Shown here piece by piece: positions 7,000 to 16,089 of a stretch of DNA of 26,143 nt. The notes beneath the pieces were generated by a model. It did not search any database, was not told the DNA's origin, and saw only the letters and a list, made by a program, of their open reading frames with translations. Source of the DNA: Desulfovibrio sp. UBA2564 (lineage in GTDB: Bacteria > Desulfobacterota > Desulfovibrionia > Desulfovibrionales > Desulfovibrionaceae). Positions within the stretch are counted from its first letter, which is position 1; every line of letters begins with the position of its first letter. Location: the NCBI GenBank assembly GCA_002340305.1, contig DDLU01000226.1:1-26143 (forward strand), read 5' to 3'. The position numbers were made by a program, and so were the translations under genes.

Positions 7000-8346
7000 C
7001 TAACTATTCAGCTTCACGTAATAAAAATTACGACCGCGCTGAACCTTAAGCATCACCTTGTTATTCATGCGGTAGCGCAGGAAGGCATCAAGGAAATCCT
7101 GCTGTGAGCTGACGCGCTGATTTCCGATCTGATGAATCTTATCTCCCGGCTGTAAACCGAGCCTGGCTGATCCGCTGTTTTTGCGCACTTTACCGACAAG
7201 CATCCCGCGACCACGGGAATCCTTATCCACCACGATACCCCAGCGGGACCAAGCCTGAGACCGGATCTGCCTTAAGTCCAAGGATTGAGGGCGAACAACT
7301 ATGTTACGGACTTTGCCGTCATGCAGCACCGCAAGGTCCACATCCTCACTGCGGGTCTGCACCCGAAGCAGACCCAGATATCCGGCCTTATCCTGAACCT
7401 CAATGCCATTCATGCTGAGAATTATGTCTCCGGGATGTATTCCAGCATAAGCAGCTGGAGTCTCTTTGTAGACATCCGTGACCAGCACTCCGTATACGCG
7501 GGATAAGCCGAAATAGCTGGCTGATCCTTGATCCAGATCCTGACCGCTCAGCCCCAGCCAGACCGGGGAAACCCTGCCTGAGGCTAGCAGTTCCTTAACC
7601 ACCCGTTTTGCGCGGTTAATGGGAATGGCAAAACCAATCCCCTCGGCCCGGGCCTGAATAGCGGTGTTGATACCGATCAGATCGCCCATGATGTTCAGCA
7701 ACGGACCGCCGCTATTGCCGGGGTTAATGGCAGCATCGGTCTGGATAAAATCGGTAAAAGCACCCTCTTTTGACTTAACAGTCCGCTTAAGGGCAGAAAC
7801 CACCCCGGTTGTCACCGTATGGGTGTAACCAAAAGGGTTCCCGATAGCGATTACTGTCTCGCCGATGTAGATATCAGAGGAATCGCCCATTGCAACCTGC
7901 GGGAGATTCTTCGCACCTTTAATCTTAAGCACAGCAAGATCAAAATCAGCATCGGAGCCTACAATCTCAGCTTGGAATTCCTCGCCATTGATCATCTTGA
8001 CCTTGATATCACTGCCACCGGTAAGCACATGGGCATTGGTCAGTACCAAACCTTTACGTCCGTTGATAATCACGCCGGATCCGGTGGATTGCGAACGGTA
8101 CTTACGCTGCGGGACAGGCAGCCCTTCAAGCAGCATCTCGAATGCTTCACCACCAAAAAGTTTGAACGGAGAATCCCCACGCTCCACAATGCGGGTCACG
8201 CTGATATTCACAACTGCCGAGGAAGCTTTCTGCACAGCCCGCACCACCGGGGTGATGCGCAAAGAATCATTCTTTGCGGCAAAACAAGGCTGGGCAACAA
8301 AAATTGCCAGAACTGTAATAAGTATTATTTTACAGGCACGAACCAT
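7000..8346 (-). CDS. Periplasmic HtrA/Deg-type serine protease with two PDZ domains
   Basis: The 448-residue precursor has a signal peptide (1-23, cleavage after CFA), a trypsin-like domain (about 30-255) and two PDZ domains (about 262-350 and 360-448). The triad is complete: His106 in TNAHVL, Asp136 in DFDLAVL, Ser212 in GNSGGPL. This is the DegP/DegQ (Do) family, which degrades or chaperones misfolded envelope proteins; PDZ1 normally recognises substrates or allosteric peptides. The Q-linker of classical DegP is short here (residues 53-85), closer to DegQ. Start: ATG at 8344-8346 with a weak GGA upstream; the signal peptide supports it. It follows htpX on the same strand by 106 bp, so the pair may form an envelope-stress unit. 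The stop is TAG. Confidence 0.95.
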   Translation of the reverse strand: MVRACKIILITVLAIFVAQPCFAAKNDSLRITPVVRAVQKASSAVVNISVTRIVERGDSPFKLFGGEAFEMLLEGLPVPQRKYRSQSTGSGVIINGRKGLVLTNAHVLTGGSDIKVKMINGEEFQAEIVGSDADFDLAVLKIKGAKNLPQVAMGDSSDIYIGETVIAIGNPFGYTHTVTTGVVSALKRTVKSKEGAFTDFIQTDAAINPGNSGGPLLNIMGDLIGINTAIQARAEGIGFAIPINRAKRVVKELLASGRVSPVWLGLSGQDLDQGSASYFGLSRVYGVLVTDVYKETPAAYAGIHPGDIILSMNGIEVQDKAGYLGLLRVQTRSEDVDLAVLHDGKVRNIVVRPQSLDLRQIRSQAWSRWGIVVDKDSRGRGMLVGKVRKNSGSARLGLQPGDKIHQIGNQRVSSQQDFLDAFLRYRMNNKVMLKVQRGRNFYYVKLNS

Positions 8347-8452
8347 GAAAAATCCATTGATATACTATAGCTCTTTTATAATCGAAAGACACTTTTACAA
8401 GCTACTTGCGAAGCATACTAAAAAGTTTTGAGGGGATGGGGAAAGCAAATAA

Positions 8453-9301
8453 TTACTTTCCAGCCATGGACATCAGTCTGGAAATGCGGTCCTCGGTTGA
8501 GGGGTGGGTGCTGAACCAGTTAGCCATGTTGCCACCGCTGAACGGGTTGACAATAAACATGTTCTCGGTTGCCGGATTCGCATCCATGGGGATATTACGG
8601 GCGGTAGCATCCAGTTTGTAAAGAGCGGAAGCCAGTGCTTTAGGATCACTTGAAATCTGTGCTCCGGTTGAGTCGGCAAGGTACTCACGTGAACGTGAGA
8701 TAGCCATCTGAATTAAAGAAGCTGCAATAGGTGCGAGAATTGCGACCAAAATAGCGGCAAAAGGATTGGTACCGCCCTCTTCATCGTCACCGCCGAAGCC
8801 GAAAATTGCGGCCCACTGCATCATGTTGGCAATCATCATGATCGCCCCGGCAAGCACAGCGGCAACGGACTGGATCAAAATATCGCGGTTTGCAATATGC
8901 CCGATCTCATGCGCAATAACACCACGCAGTTCTTCAGGGGTCAGGATGCGCATGATACCGCTGGTCACTGCGACCACTGCATTCTCAGGGTTACGCCCGG
9001 TGGCGAAGGCATTGGGAGAATCCTGATCTACCACGTAAAGGCGCGGGGTGGGAATTCCGGCATTAGCAGCCAGTTCCTCGACCATGGCATGCACCTGCGG
9101 GGCATCGTTAGCGCAAAGCTGGCGCGCATTATACATTCTGAGCACGATTTTATCGGAATACCAGTAGCTGCCCACGTTCATGAACATAGCAAGCCCAAAA
9201 GCGATGACAAGCCCGGTCCGTCCTCCCATCAGCCCTCCGAGAAAGAGGATGATAGCCGTAAGCGCGGCGAGCAGAAAAAAAGTCTTGATCTGACTGGTCA
9301 T
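8453..9301 (-). CDS. htpX: Membrane zinc metalloprotease HtpX
   Basis: This M48-family inner-membrane protease cleaves misfolded membrane proteins and complements FtsH in quality control. The 282 residues carry two N-terminal helices (about 7-25 and 29-46), the zinc motif HEIGH (131-135) with Glu132 catalytic, a hydrophobic pair at about 143-167 and 180-200, and the third zinc ligand Glu206 in SREYLAD. The C-terminal FSTHPSTEDRI segment is typical of HtpX. The start at 9299-9301 is supported by CAGGAG eight bases upstream. The Deg-family protease gene follows on the same strand. No heat-shock promoter was recognised. Confidence 0.97.
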   Translation of the reverse strand: MTSQIKTFFLLAALTAIILFLGGLMGGRTGLVIAFGLAMFMNVGSYWYSDKIVLRMYNARQLCANDAPQVHAMVEELAANAGIPTPRLYVVDQDSPNAFATGRNPENAVVAVTSGIMRILTPEELRGVIAHEIGHIANRDILIQSVAAVLAGAIMMIANMMQWAAIFGFGGDDEEGGTNPFAAILVAILAPIAASLIQMAISRSREYLADSTGAQISSDPKALASALYKLDATARNIPMDANPATENMFIVNPFSGGNMANWFSTHPSTEDRISRLMSMAGK

Positions 9302-9331
9302 ATTAAAAACTCCTGTTTTTTAATCTTGATA

Positions 9332-9361
9332 GAAAAATACCGCACCGGAAACGATGCGGTA
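9332..9361 (-). terminator. Intrinsic terminator of the histidine kinase gene
   Basis: A perfect 7-bp stem (TACCGCA at 9338-9344 with TGCGGTA at 9355-9361) has a 10-nt loop. Read on the minus strand it is followed by TTTTTC. It separates the kinase gene (stop at 9415) from the htpX start at 9301. Confidence 0.75.
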
Positions 9362-9414
9362 ATCAAAAGATATGATTTAAAACCGCCCAGTCAAGGGCCG
9401 GGAAATCAATAATA

Positions 9415-11736
9415 TCAACCTTCAACAATGATATCCTTAGGCAGCCGAATAGTAAAGGCCGTTCCCTGACCTTCCACACTGGAGCAGGTAATAACCCCAC
9501 CTAAACGGGTACTGACCAGATTGTAGACAATGCTCATGCCCAGTCCTGTTCCGCCTGCTCCGCGCTTGGTGGTAAAAAACGGCTCAAAGACCCTGTTCAC
9601 GTTGGCTTCATCCATGCCCTTTCCATCATCAGTGTAGCGAATAACTATATCTTCATCTGTAATCTCAACCCCGATATCAATATGTCCGGCCTCGACACCT
9701 TCAAAGCCGTGAATCAGGGAATTGATTATGAGATTTGAAAAAATCTGCATAAACGCACCGGGATAAGTATTCAGAACCAGATCATCATCACAGCTGATAT
9801 TGATCTGATGTTTGGTACGCTTGTACTTCGACCGCAGGCTAAGCAGAATCTCATCCAGATATTCGCGCAAATTGATGGTCCGCTTCTGACCGGAAGCCTG
9901 ATCCGCCGCAACCTGCTTGAAGTTGCCGATAAGTTCGGCCGCCCTATGCAGATTGAGCATGCTGGATTTAGTAGCCTCACGGGCAACAGCAATAAACTTA
10001 TCAAAGTCGGATTTACGCAATTGCCCGGAATCCAGCTTCGCTGATATCTCACCCAGCTTTTCTTCCATAAAACTGATGCTGGTCACACTGATCCCCACCG
10101 GGGTGTTGATCTCATGAGCAACCCCGGCCACCAGATCACCGAGTGCAGCCATCTTTTCAGATTGGATTAGCTGATTCTGTGCATTTTCCAGACGCTCAAC
10201 AGACTTGCGCAATTCCGAAGTACGCTCTTCGACCTTTTGCTCAAGGTCACGGTTAAGAGCACTTAACTGGTCCTGAACGGATCGCAACTCAGAAATATCC
10301 CTGCCTTCTGCAAGCAAAAAGAGCATCTTCCCGTCAACACCAAATGCAGGCTTCAATGAAAAATCAACATATCTTAGTTCGCCATCAGGGAGATTAGCCC
10401 TAACTTCCCTGCGGATGATATGCCCATTGGCAGCATTTGCAATGTCCTCCCTCAATATTTCAGCAAGGGCCGGAGGATCCTGCCACCATGGCCCGTCCCA
10501 AAATGGGCGGTTAAGAACATCTTCAGCCTTAACGCTACGCACATCAAGAGCAGCCTTATTAACTTCTCTAAGATTGCCGTCCAGATCAACCACGCCCATA
10601 AACTGGAGAGACTGGCTGAAAACACCTCTGAACATCGCTTCACTAAGGGCAATCTGCTCCTGAGCTTCTTTCAGTTCCGTAACATTGTGACCCTCGACAA
10701 TAAGAAAAAGAACCTTACCATTTTCGCCAAACACCGGTTTTGCAGAAAAATCAACGTAAATAGAGCCACCATCAGCACTTTCGTGCTTGAAAATACCTTT
10801 GCCCACTCCACCAAAAGAAGCAATCTGGATCAACTCCTTTAGCTGGCGCTGCACATCAAGGGAATCATCCCACCAAGGAGTTTCCCATAAATAGTTACCG
10901 ATTACATCAAGACTCCCGGATTGCGCAAAATCCATGGATTCTTTGTTGGCCAGAAGCAGTATACCTTCCGGGCTCAGCACTCCTATGAACTGCTGGCTGT
11001 GATTGAATATACCTTTGAAAAGAGCCTCACTTTCCTGAATTTCCTTCCCGGCTCTTCTGCTCTGTATGATGGTGTAAAAAGAAAGCAAGGAGATCAGACC
11101 GAGAATCGCAACAGTCATCATGACCAATTCCCGGTTGCGGGCAGCAGCCTCAGACTCAATGTCATTGAAATACAGTCCGGTTCCCACTATCCAGTTCCAT
11201 GGATAGAACCTCTGTACATATGAAATTTTTTGAACAACTTTATCCGGCTGATCCTGCCACTGCCAAAGGTAATCCACGTATCCGGCACCATTCTTTTCCG
11301 TAGCATTCACAAACTCGGCAACCAGAAATTTACCTTCAAAGTCAGCATACTTTAACATATTCCGGCCATCCAGTTCGGGCATGTAGGGATGCATAATCAT
11401 TCTGGCATTAAAATCATTGATCCAGAAATAGTCTTTACCATCAGGTCCGAAGCGCATCATCCCAATTATCTCGGCACCTCGTCTGCGCGCTTCGTCTGCT
11501 GTAATAATTCCCTTGAGTTCCTGATCACGCAGATGATCCAGAACTCCGATGGCTACCTGAGTCATATGCTTTAAGGACTCCTTGCGTTGAACCAACAAAG
11601 CCTCCCTGACAGCGGGCATATGTACGGCGAAAATGACAATGATAAAAAGCACCAGAGAAGCAACTGTCGGTACAGTTACCCTCAACCAGACAGGAATTCT
11701 GCGTCCCGGCCCTTTACTTTTTTCAAAAACCCCCAT
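9415..11736 (-). CDS. Orphan sensor histidine kinase: Cache, two PAS domains, HisKA, HATPase
   Basis: The 773-residue membrane kinase has a transmembrane helix at about 23-40, a periplasmic single-Cache domain (about 43-195, containing GPDGKDYFWIND and a GYVDYLWQW segment), a second helix at about 204-224, PAS1 (237-355), PAS2 (365-485), a coiled coil (488-525), the H-box with His541 in AGVAHEINTP, and a full ATPase domain with N-, D- (DDGKGM) and G- (GTGLGMS) boxes. Cache domains of this type often bind small organic acids; the ligand is unknown here. The ATG at 11734-11736 is chosen because GGAG lies six bases upstream; a longer frame would start at a TTG with no such site. No response regulator is adjacent. 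It is divergent from the FecR-RTX gene, 252 bp away. The stop is TGA and a terminator follows. Confidence 0.93.
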   Translation of the reverse strand: MGVFEKSKGPGRRIPVWLRVTVPTVASLVLFIIVIFAVHMPAVREALLVQRKESLKHMTQVAIGVLDHLRDQELKGIITADEARRRGAEIIGMMRFGPDGKDYFWINDFNARMIMHPYMPELDGRNMLKYADFEGKFLVAEFVNATEKNGAGYVDYLWQWQDQPDKVVQKISYVQRFYPWNWIVGTGLYFNDIESEAAARNRELVMMTVAILGLISLLSFYTIIQSRRAGKEIQESEALFKGIFNHSQQFIGVLSPEGILLLANKESMDFAQSGSLDVIGNYLWETPWWDDSLDVQRQLKELIQIASFGGVGKGIFKHESADGGSIYVDFSAKPVFGENGKVLFLIVEGHNVTELKEAQEQIALSEAMFRGVFSQSLQFMGVVDLDGNLREVNKAALDVRSVKAEDVLNRPFWDGPWWQDPPALAEILREDIANAANGHIIRREVRANLPDGELRYVDFSLKPAFGVDGKMLFLLAEGRDISELRSVQDQLSALNRDLEQKVEERTSELRKSVERLENAQNQLIQSEKMAALGDLVAGVAHEINTPVGISVTSISFMEEKLGEISAKLDSGQLRKSDFDKFIAVAREATKSSMLNLHRAAELIGNFKQVAADQASGQKRTINLREYLDEILLSLRSKYKRTKHQINISCDDDLVLNTYPGAFMQIFSNLIINSLIHGFEGVEAGHIDIGVEITDEDIVIRYTDDGKGMDEANVNRVFEPFFTTKRGAGGTGLGMSIVYNLVSTRLGGVITCSSVEGQGTAFTIRLPKDIIVEG

Positions 11737-11988
11737 GTATTTCTCCGTAACAAACAAAAATTTTATATTAGTTCTGCGAAGTTAAGCATACACCATATGC
11801 GGACCATTATACAACTTCAAAATTCAAAAGAATATGCTAACCTTAGCAGCAATGTAGCCCCATCTATTTTCAATATTACTTGCCCGTGCTCCTTTTTTAT
11901 TTTAATAATATATATAATTTTTGTACTTAATTTTTAAGACAAACCATATTTATATAAACAAAACATGAACATAGGTTGATGCACTGCT

Positions 11989-14900
11989 ATGCCCGCTGAA
12001 CAAAATAGTCCACAAGAAATCGGAGTTGTAACCGGTCTTTCCGGTGAAGCATTTGCCCAAACCGCTTCCGGTACTCGTGTTCTGGAACCGGGTAGCCCTA
12101 TTTTTCAGGGTGAGGAACTGATCACCGGAGACAATAGTAATGTCGAAGTACGCTTTGTTGACGACACTTTAATTTCCCAAGGTGGTAACTCCCGTATTTC
12201 ACTTGATGACTACGTTTATGATCCGGATGGCGGCGCATCCAGCTTTTTGGGCGAGATAGCAGAAGGAGCTTTCCGTACAGTCACTGGTAAAATCGCCGAA
12301 CAAAACCCGGACCGCTTCAAACTCGGCTCTCCACTGGCTACCATCGGTATTCGCGGAACCATCATTCTTAGCGAAGTCGGGGCCGACGGTGAAAAACACG
12401 GTGTTGAAGAAATCCACGCCGGAAAAGCCATGCTCCTGCAAAGTAAAGCAACTGGAGCCATGCGCCAGCTTTTTTCCGGACAGATGGTCGATGTCGGCAG
12501 TTCCGGTCTGCTGAGCAACGTCCGCCAACTCTCTACGCAGGAACTCCAGAACTTCCGCGATATTGCCCCCGCCAACATCAGGCAGGAGCAGGAAATACGC
12601 GACCAGCGCGAAGACGAGCAGCAGGACGGGCAAATTGATGAACAGGTTGATGAGCAACAGGGAGACGAAGGTCAGCAAGGGGAACTTCCCGGTGATGTTG
12701 ATCCCGGCGGCGGTGATCCTAATGAAGGCCCTGAAACAGACGGTGGAGTACTGCATCCGGGAACAGGTATCCTTGATCCCGGCGATGAAGCCCTTGTAGG
12801 GCGTGAAAAATTTGATCCTGATAAAATTAATGAACTCCCTAAGCTGGATGAAAGACCACAAATCGAGGAAAACGATGGAGAAGGTGAAGATGGAGAAGGT
12901 GAGGAGGGAGAAGAAAAGAACGAACTTCAGGCTGAACTAGAGGAAGAAGCTCAACAAGAAGAAGAACAAAAAACGCCCCCTGAAGAACTTACGACGACAG
13001 AAACAGTAGAAGATACAACAGGAACAACTGAAGATAATAACAACGGCGGATCAGGTGATTCCGGTAGCAGCTCTGACCCGCACAATATTTCCGGCAGCGG
13101 TTACATTGAAGGAACCAGCGAAGCCGACACCATCACCGGTAGCAGTTCTGCTGACACAGTTAAGGGCTTGGGCGGCAACGACCTTCTTTACGGTGAAGCT
13201 GAAGACGATAAAATCTACGGCGGACAGGGAGACGACTCACTATACGGTGGTGCAGGTGAGGATATGCTGCAAGGCGATGGCGGTAGCAACTACCTTGACG
13301 GCGGTTCCGGCGAATCCCACGAAACAGATTTTGCTTCATTTGACGGTGCAAGTCAGGGCGTTGAGGTCGATCTTAGCAACAAAAACGGTAACGGCGAAGT
13401 TATCGTCACAACTGCCAATGGTCAGGATACACTAATCAACATCGAAGGAGTTATCGGGACCGACCATAAAGACACCCTCACCGGAGATGATGGGGTTAAC
13501 AGATTCGCTCCCGGTTTGAATGTCGAGTATGACATTACCGGCGCAGAAGAAGTTAATGGCGGTGCAGGCGAAGACTGGATCCAGTTTGAAAATCTGGACA
13601 GCAAATACTACGTCAACGTCTCCCTGATTGGGCTTAACGGCAATGCCGAAGTGCATGATTCCACCAAACCCAACGATTTCAGCCGGGTTAACCAAATAAC
13701 CCTTACTGACATTGAAAATATTTTGGGTTCATCCGGTAATGACAACCTGAGCGGAAACAGCAGCAGCAACATTATCAAAGGCGCAGACGGAAATGACATC
13801 ATCGACGGGGGAGGAGGCGCAGATACTCTCGAAGGCGGTAACGGATACGACTCCATCGACGGCAGCACTGGTAACGACAGTATTCTCGGTGGGGATGGAA
13901 ACGATTTCATCAACACAGGAACCGGAACAAACTCCATTGATGGCGGTGCAGGAATTGACAGCCTGACCTATAAGGACTCAGGGACCTTCATCACTCTCGG
14001 CATGAGCGGTGAAGGAACAGGGACCGTTTTCAATGAAGGTGGCGATATCAATGATACTTTCAGTGGTGTTGAAGCCTTCCAAGGCACTGTCCACAACGAC
14101 ATTATGAACGGTAGTGCCTATGGCGAGACCTTTGACGGTAACGATGGCGGCGACACCATAAATGGTCACGGCGGAAACGATTTTCTCATCGGCGGAGCAG
14201 GCGACGATGAAATCTATGGCGGAGCCGGAAATGACCTGATCATGGGAGGAGCAGGCAACAACACCCTCAACGGCGGCAGTTTAAGCGGTGCCTCGGGCAA
14301 TGACACCCTCTCTTACGAAGGACACAGCAGTATTAGCGTCTCAATGCTTGACGACTCTGTTTCACATACTATTTCCGGAACCGAATATACTGACACAATC
14401 TATCACTTTGCCACTATTGTAGGTACTGACGGTGCTGACGATTACACAGGTGCTACCACCGATGACAAATTTATTGGCGGCAAGGGTAAAGACTATTTCG
14501 ACGGCAAAGGCGGGAACAACTTCTTCGATGGTGGGGCAGGTGCCGACCAAATGTCTTTTGAAGAATCATCTTCCGGCGTAACCGTAAACATCAATGGTTC
14601 CGGAGGTAGTGCCACCCACTCAGATGGTACCGATACTTTCACTAATGTTGAATCTTTCATCGGCTCTGCACATGATGATATTTTCAACGGTAGCTCCGCC
14701 AACGAGACTTTCACAGGCGGCTTGGGCGATGATCAATTTTCCGGCGGAGGCGGTCATGACACCCTCGATTATAGCGACAAAGCCAGCTCTGTTACTATCG
14801 CAGTTACTCCTGGAGGCTCAGGGACAGCAACACGCAACTCCGGAACCGCCGAGACAGACACGTTTTCAGACATCGACAGTTTCATCGGTTCCAGCCAAAA

Positions 14901-15531
14901 TGACACCTTCTCCGGATCAACTGCCAGTGAAACCTTTGAAGGCGGAGATGGTCAGGACAGCATCAATGGTGGTGGCGGAATCGACTTCATCAGCTTTGAA
15001 CATCTTACCGGAGGTAGTGGTATTGAGATAGACCTTGCCACCAATGCTGAAGGAACCATGGGCACAGTTAATGGGGCCGGTAACGATAATTTTCTAAGCA
15101 TTGAGGGTGTAATCGGTTCGCAATATGACGATACGATTACCGCTAGCTCTTTTGGAGCATCGACAATCATAGGCGGAAGCGGTTCCGACACAATCAATCT
15201 GGTCGATGGTAAGCCAACCAAGGTTGTTTACCATTCTCTCAGCGAGGGGGGCGACACCATCAACAACTTCCAGAACACAGACGCAACCGCAGCCAATAAT
15301 GATAAATTGTATTTCGATGGCCCGAACTTCGAGGATTCAGCCGGATTCCATACATTCGGTGCTCCATATGCCGGAGATGCCGGCGCAGGGACCAGCAACG
15401 CATACTTTGTCTTCGATAGCGACAAACAACTATGGTATGACTCCAATGGTGATGATGCAGGTGGGGAAACCCTGATAGCAGCATTCGGCGCAAGTGATGA
15501 CATCACGGTCAGTGATATTGAAGTTGGATAA
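11989..15531 (+). CDS. Large acidic FecR-domain/RTX-repeat protein, probable type I secretion substrate
   Basis: The 1180-residue product has no signal peptide. Residues 10-175 form a FecR-like domain (EPGSPIFQGEELITGD; SPLATIGIRGT at about 114-124). Residues 196-365 are a Glu/Gln/Asp/Gly/Pro-rich linker, probably disordered. From about 373 to 1065 there are many GGxGxDxhx calcium-binding nonapeptides, interleaved with a repeated beta segment ending in DTFxxIExFIG. The tail (about 1065-1180) has the FVFDSDKQLWYDSNGD pattern of RTX C-termini recognised by type I exporters. This fits an extracellular, calcium-stabilised adhesin or matrix protein; no enzymatic domain is seen. No exporter (LapBCE/HlyBD-like) gene lies in the window. 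The start ATG has only a distant AGG upstream. An AT-rich 252-bp region separates it from the divergent kinase. A strong terminator follows the TAA stop. Confidence 0.92.
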   Translation: MPAEQNSPQEIGVVTGLSGEAFAQTASGTRVLEPGSPIFQGEELITGDNSNVEVRFVDDTLISQGGNSRISLDDYVYDPDGGASSFLGEIAEGAFRTVTGKIAEQNPDRFKLGSPLATIGIRGTIILSEVGADGEKHGVEEIHAGKAMLLQSKATGAMRQLFSGQMVDVGSSGLLSNVRQLSTQELQNFRDIAPANIRQEQEIRDQREDEQQDGQIDEQVDEQQGDEGQQGELPGDVDPGGGDPNEGPETDGGVLHPGTGILDPGDEALVGREKFDPDKINELPKLDERPQIEENDGEGEDGEGEEGEEKNELQAELEEEAQQEEEQKTPPEELTTTETVEDTTGTTEDNNNGGSGDSGSSSDPHNISGSGYIEGTSEADTITGSSSADTVKGLGGNDLLYGEAEDDKIYGGQGDDSLYGGAGEDMLQGDGGSNYLDGGSGESHETDFASFDGASQGVEVDLSNKNGNGEVIVTTANGQDTLINIEGVIGTDHKDTLTGDDGVNRFAPGLNVEYDITGAEEVNGGAGEDWIQFENLDSKYYVNVSLIGLNGNAEVHDSTKPNDFSRVNQITLTDIENILGSSGNDNLSGNSSSNIIKGADGNDIIDGGGGADTLEGGNGYDSIDGSTGNDSILGGDGNDFINTGTGTNSIDGGAGIDSLTYKDSGTFITLGMSGEGTGTVFNEGGDINDTFSGVEAFQGTVHNDIMNGSAYGETFDGNDGGDTINGHGGNDFLIGGAGDDEIYGGAGNDLIMGGAGNNTLNGGSLSGASGNDTLSYEGHSSISVSMLDDSVSHTISGTEYTDTIYHFATIVGTDGADDYTGATTDDKFIGGKGKDYFDGKGGNNFFDGGAGADQMSFEESSSGVTVNINGSGGSATHSDGTDTFTNVESFIGSAHDDIFNGSSANETFTGGLGDDQFSGGGGHDTLDYSDKASSVTIAVTPGGSGTATRNSGTAETDTFSDIDSFIGSSQNDTFSGSTASETFEGGDGQDSINGGGGIDFISFEHLTGGSGIEIDLATNAEGTMGTVNGAGNDNFLSIEGVIGSQYDDTITASSFGASTIIGGSGSDTINLVDGKPTKVVYHSLSEGGDTINNFQNTDATAANNDKLYFDGPNFEDSAGFHTFGAPYAGDAGAGTSNAYFVFDSDKQLWYDSNGDDAGGETLIAAFGASDDITVSDIEVG

Positions 15532-15535
15532 CAGA

Positions 15536-15570
15536 AAAATCCCGGACTACCTGCGGCAATCCGGGATTTT
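15536..15570. terminator. Bidirectional intrinsic terminator between the RTX gene and the small-protein gene
   Basis: An 11-bp perfect stem (AAAATCCCGGA at 15536-15546 with its complement at 15560-15570) closes a 13-nt loop. T-runs occur on the 3' side in both readings. It lies a few bases after the RTX stop and 9 bp past the converging small gene that ends at 15579. Confidence 0.9.
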
Positions 15571-15578
15571 CATGTAAA

Positions 15579-15821
15579 TCAAACTTCTTCCACTTCTATA
15601 TTATCGATCTGGCTTTCATAGTTAGTCGCCAGACTCTTAAGCCTGCGCAACTCGATCAATAACTTTTTCTGTTCCTTACCAGCCCGATCAAGCCGGGCAC
15701 GTAATGCGGCATCCTCCTGCCTGATCGCCGTAACGCTCTGAACATACCATCCGGTCAGCATCCTGTTTACGACTAAAGCAACCACAATCATAACACCGCA
15801 AAACACAAACATAGGGATCAT
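15579..15821 (-). CDS. Small single-pass membrane/coiled-coil protein (second of a pair)
   Basis: I do not recognise this 80-residue protein. It has one N-terminal transmembrane helix (about 3-24) and then a charged coiled coil (about 30-72, heptad-like spacing of Leu/Ala in ALRARLDRAGKEQKKLLIELRRLKSL), ending in an acidic tail. The topology resembles PspB or FtsL/FtsB-type proteins, but I see no sequence evidence for either family. Its ATG overlaps the TGA of the preceding gene (ATGA at 15818-15821), so the two are translationally coupled and probably made in similar amounts. It is the last gene of the rpsA run, ahead of the bidirectional terminator. Confidence 0.75.
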   Translation of the reverse strand: MIPMFVFCGVMIVVALVVNRMLTGWYVQSVTAIRQEDAALRARLDRAGKEQKKLLIELRRLKSLATNYESQIDNIEVEEV

Positions 15822-16063
15822 TCGGTCCCCCTTGCGTCATTCAGACAGCGCTTTAAGTCATCAAGCAGACATTCAGCTTCAAGTATTTCCTGTTTTATCT
15901 GAGTAGACCCCTTGTTGAGCTTGTTGACACGAAACTCAACATTATCGCGCAGGGTTTCTAATTGCAACTTACGCTGGTTGATGGATCCACTCACGTTCAA
16001 ATACCGGGCGTACACAAGCATGATAATAAAAAAGCTGAAAACGATTGTTATTAAAAAATACAT
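15818..16063 (-). CDS. Small single-pass membrane/coiled-coil protein (first of a pair)
   Basis: This 81-residue protein has a strongly hydrophobic N-terminal helix (about 2-20), followed by a long amphipathic coiled coil (about 28-76) rich in Leu, Glu, Lys and Asn. No known family is evident. An AGG seven bases before the ATG at 16061-16063 supports the start. Its stop overlaps the start of the next small gene, which has the same topology, so the pair could form a hetero-coiled coil at the inner membrane (inference). It follows the pseudo-receiver/TPR gene by 26 bp and is likely in the same operon. Confidence 0.75.
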   Translation of the reverse strand: MYFLITIVFSFFIIMLVYARYLNVSGSINQRKLQLETLRDNVEFRVNKLNKGSTQIKQEILEAECLLDDLKRCLNDARGTE

Positions 16064-16089
16064 CTAAGAACCTGAACTAATAAAATCAA

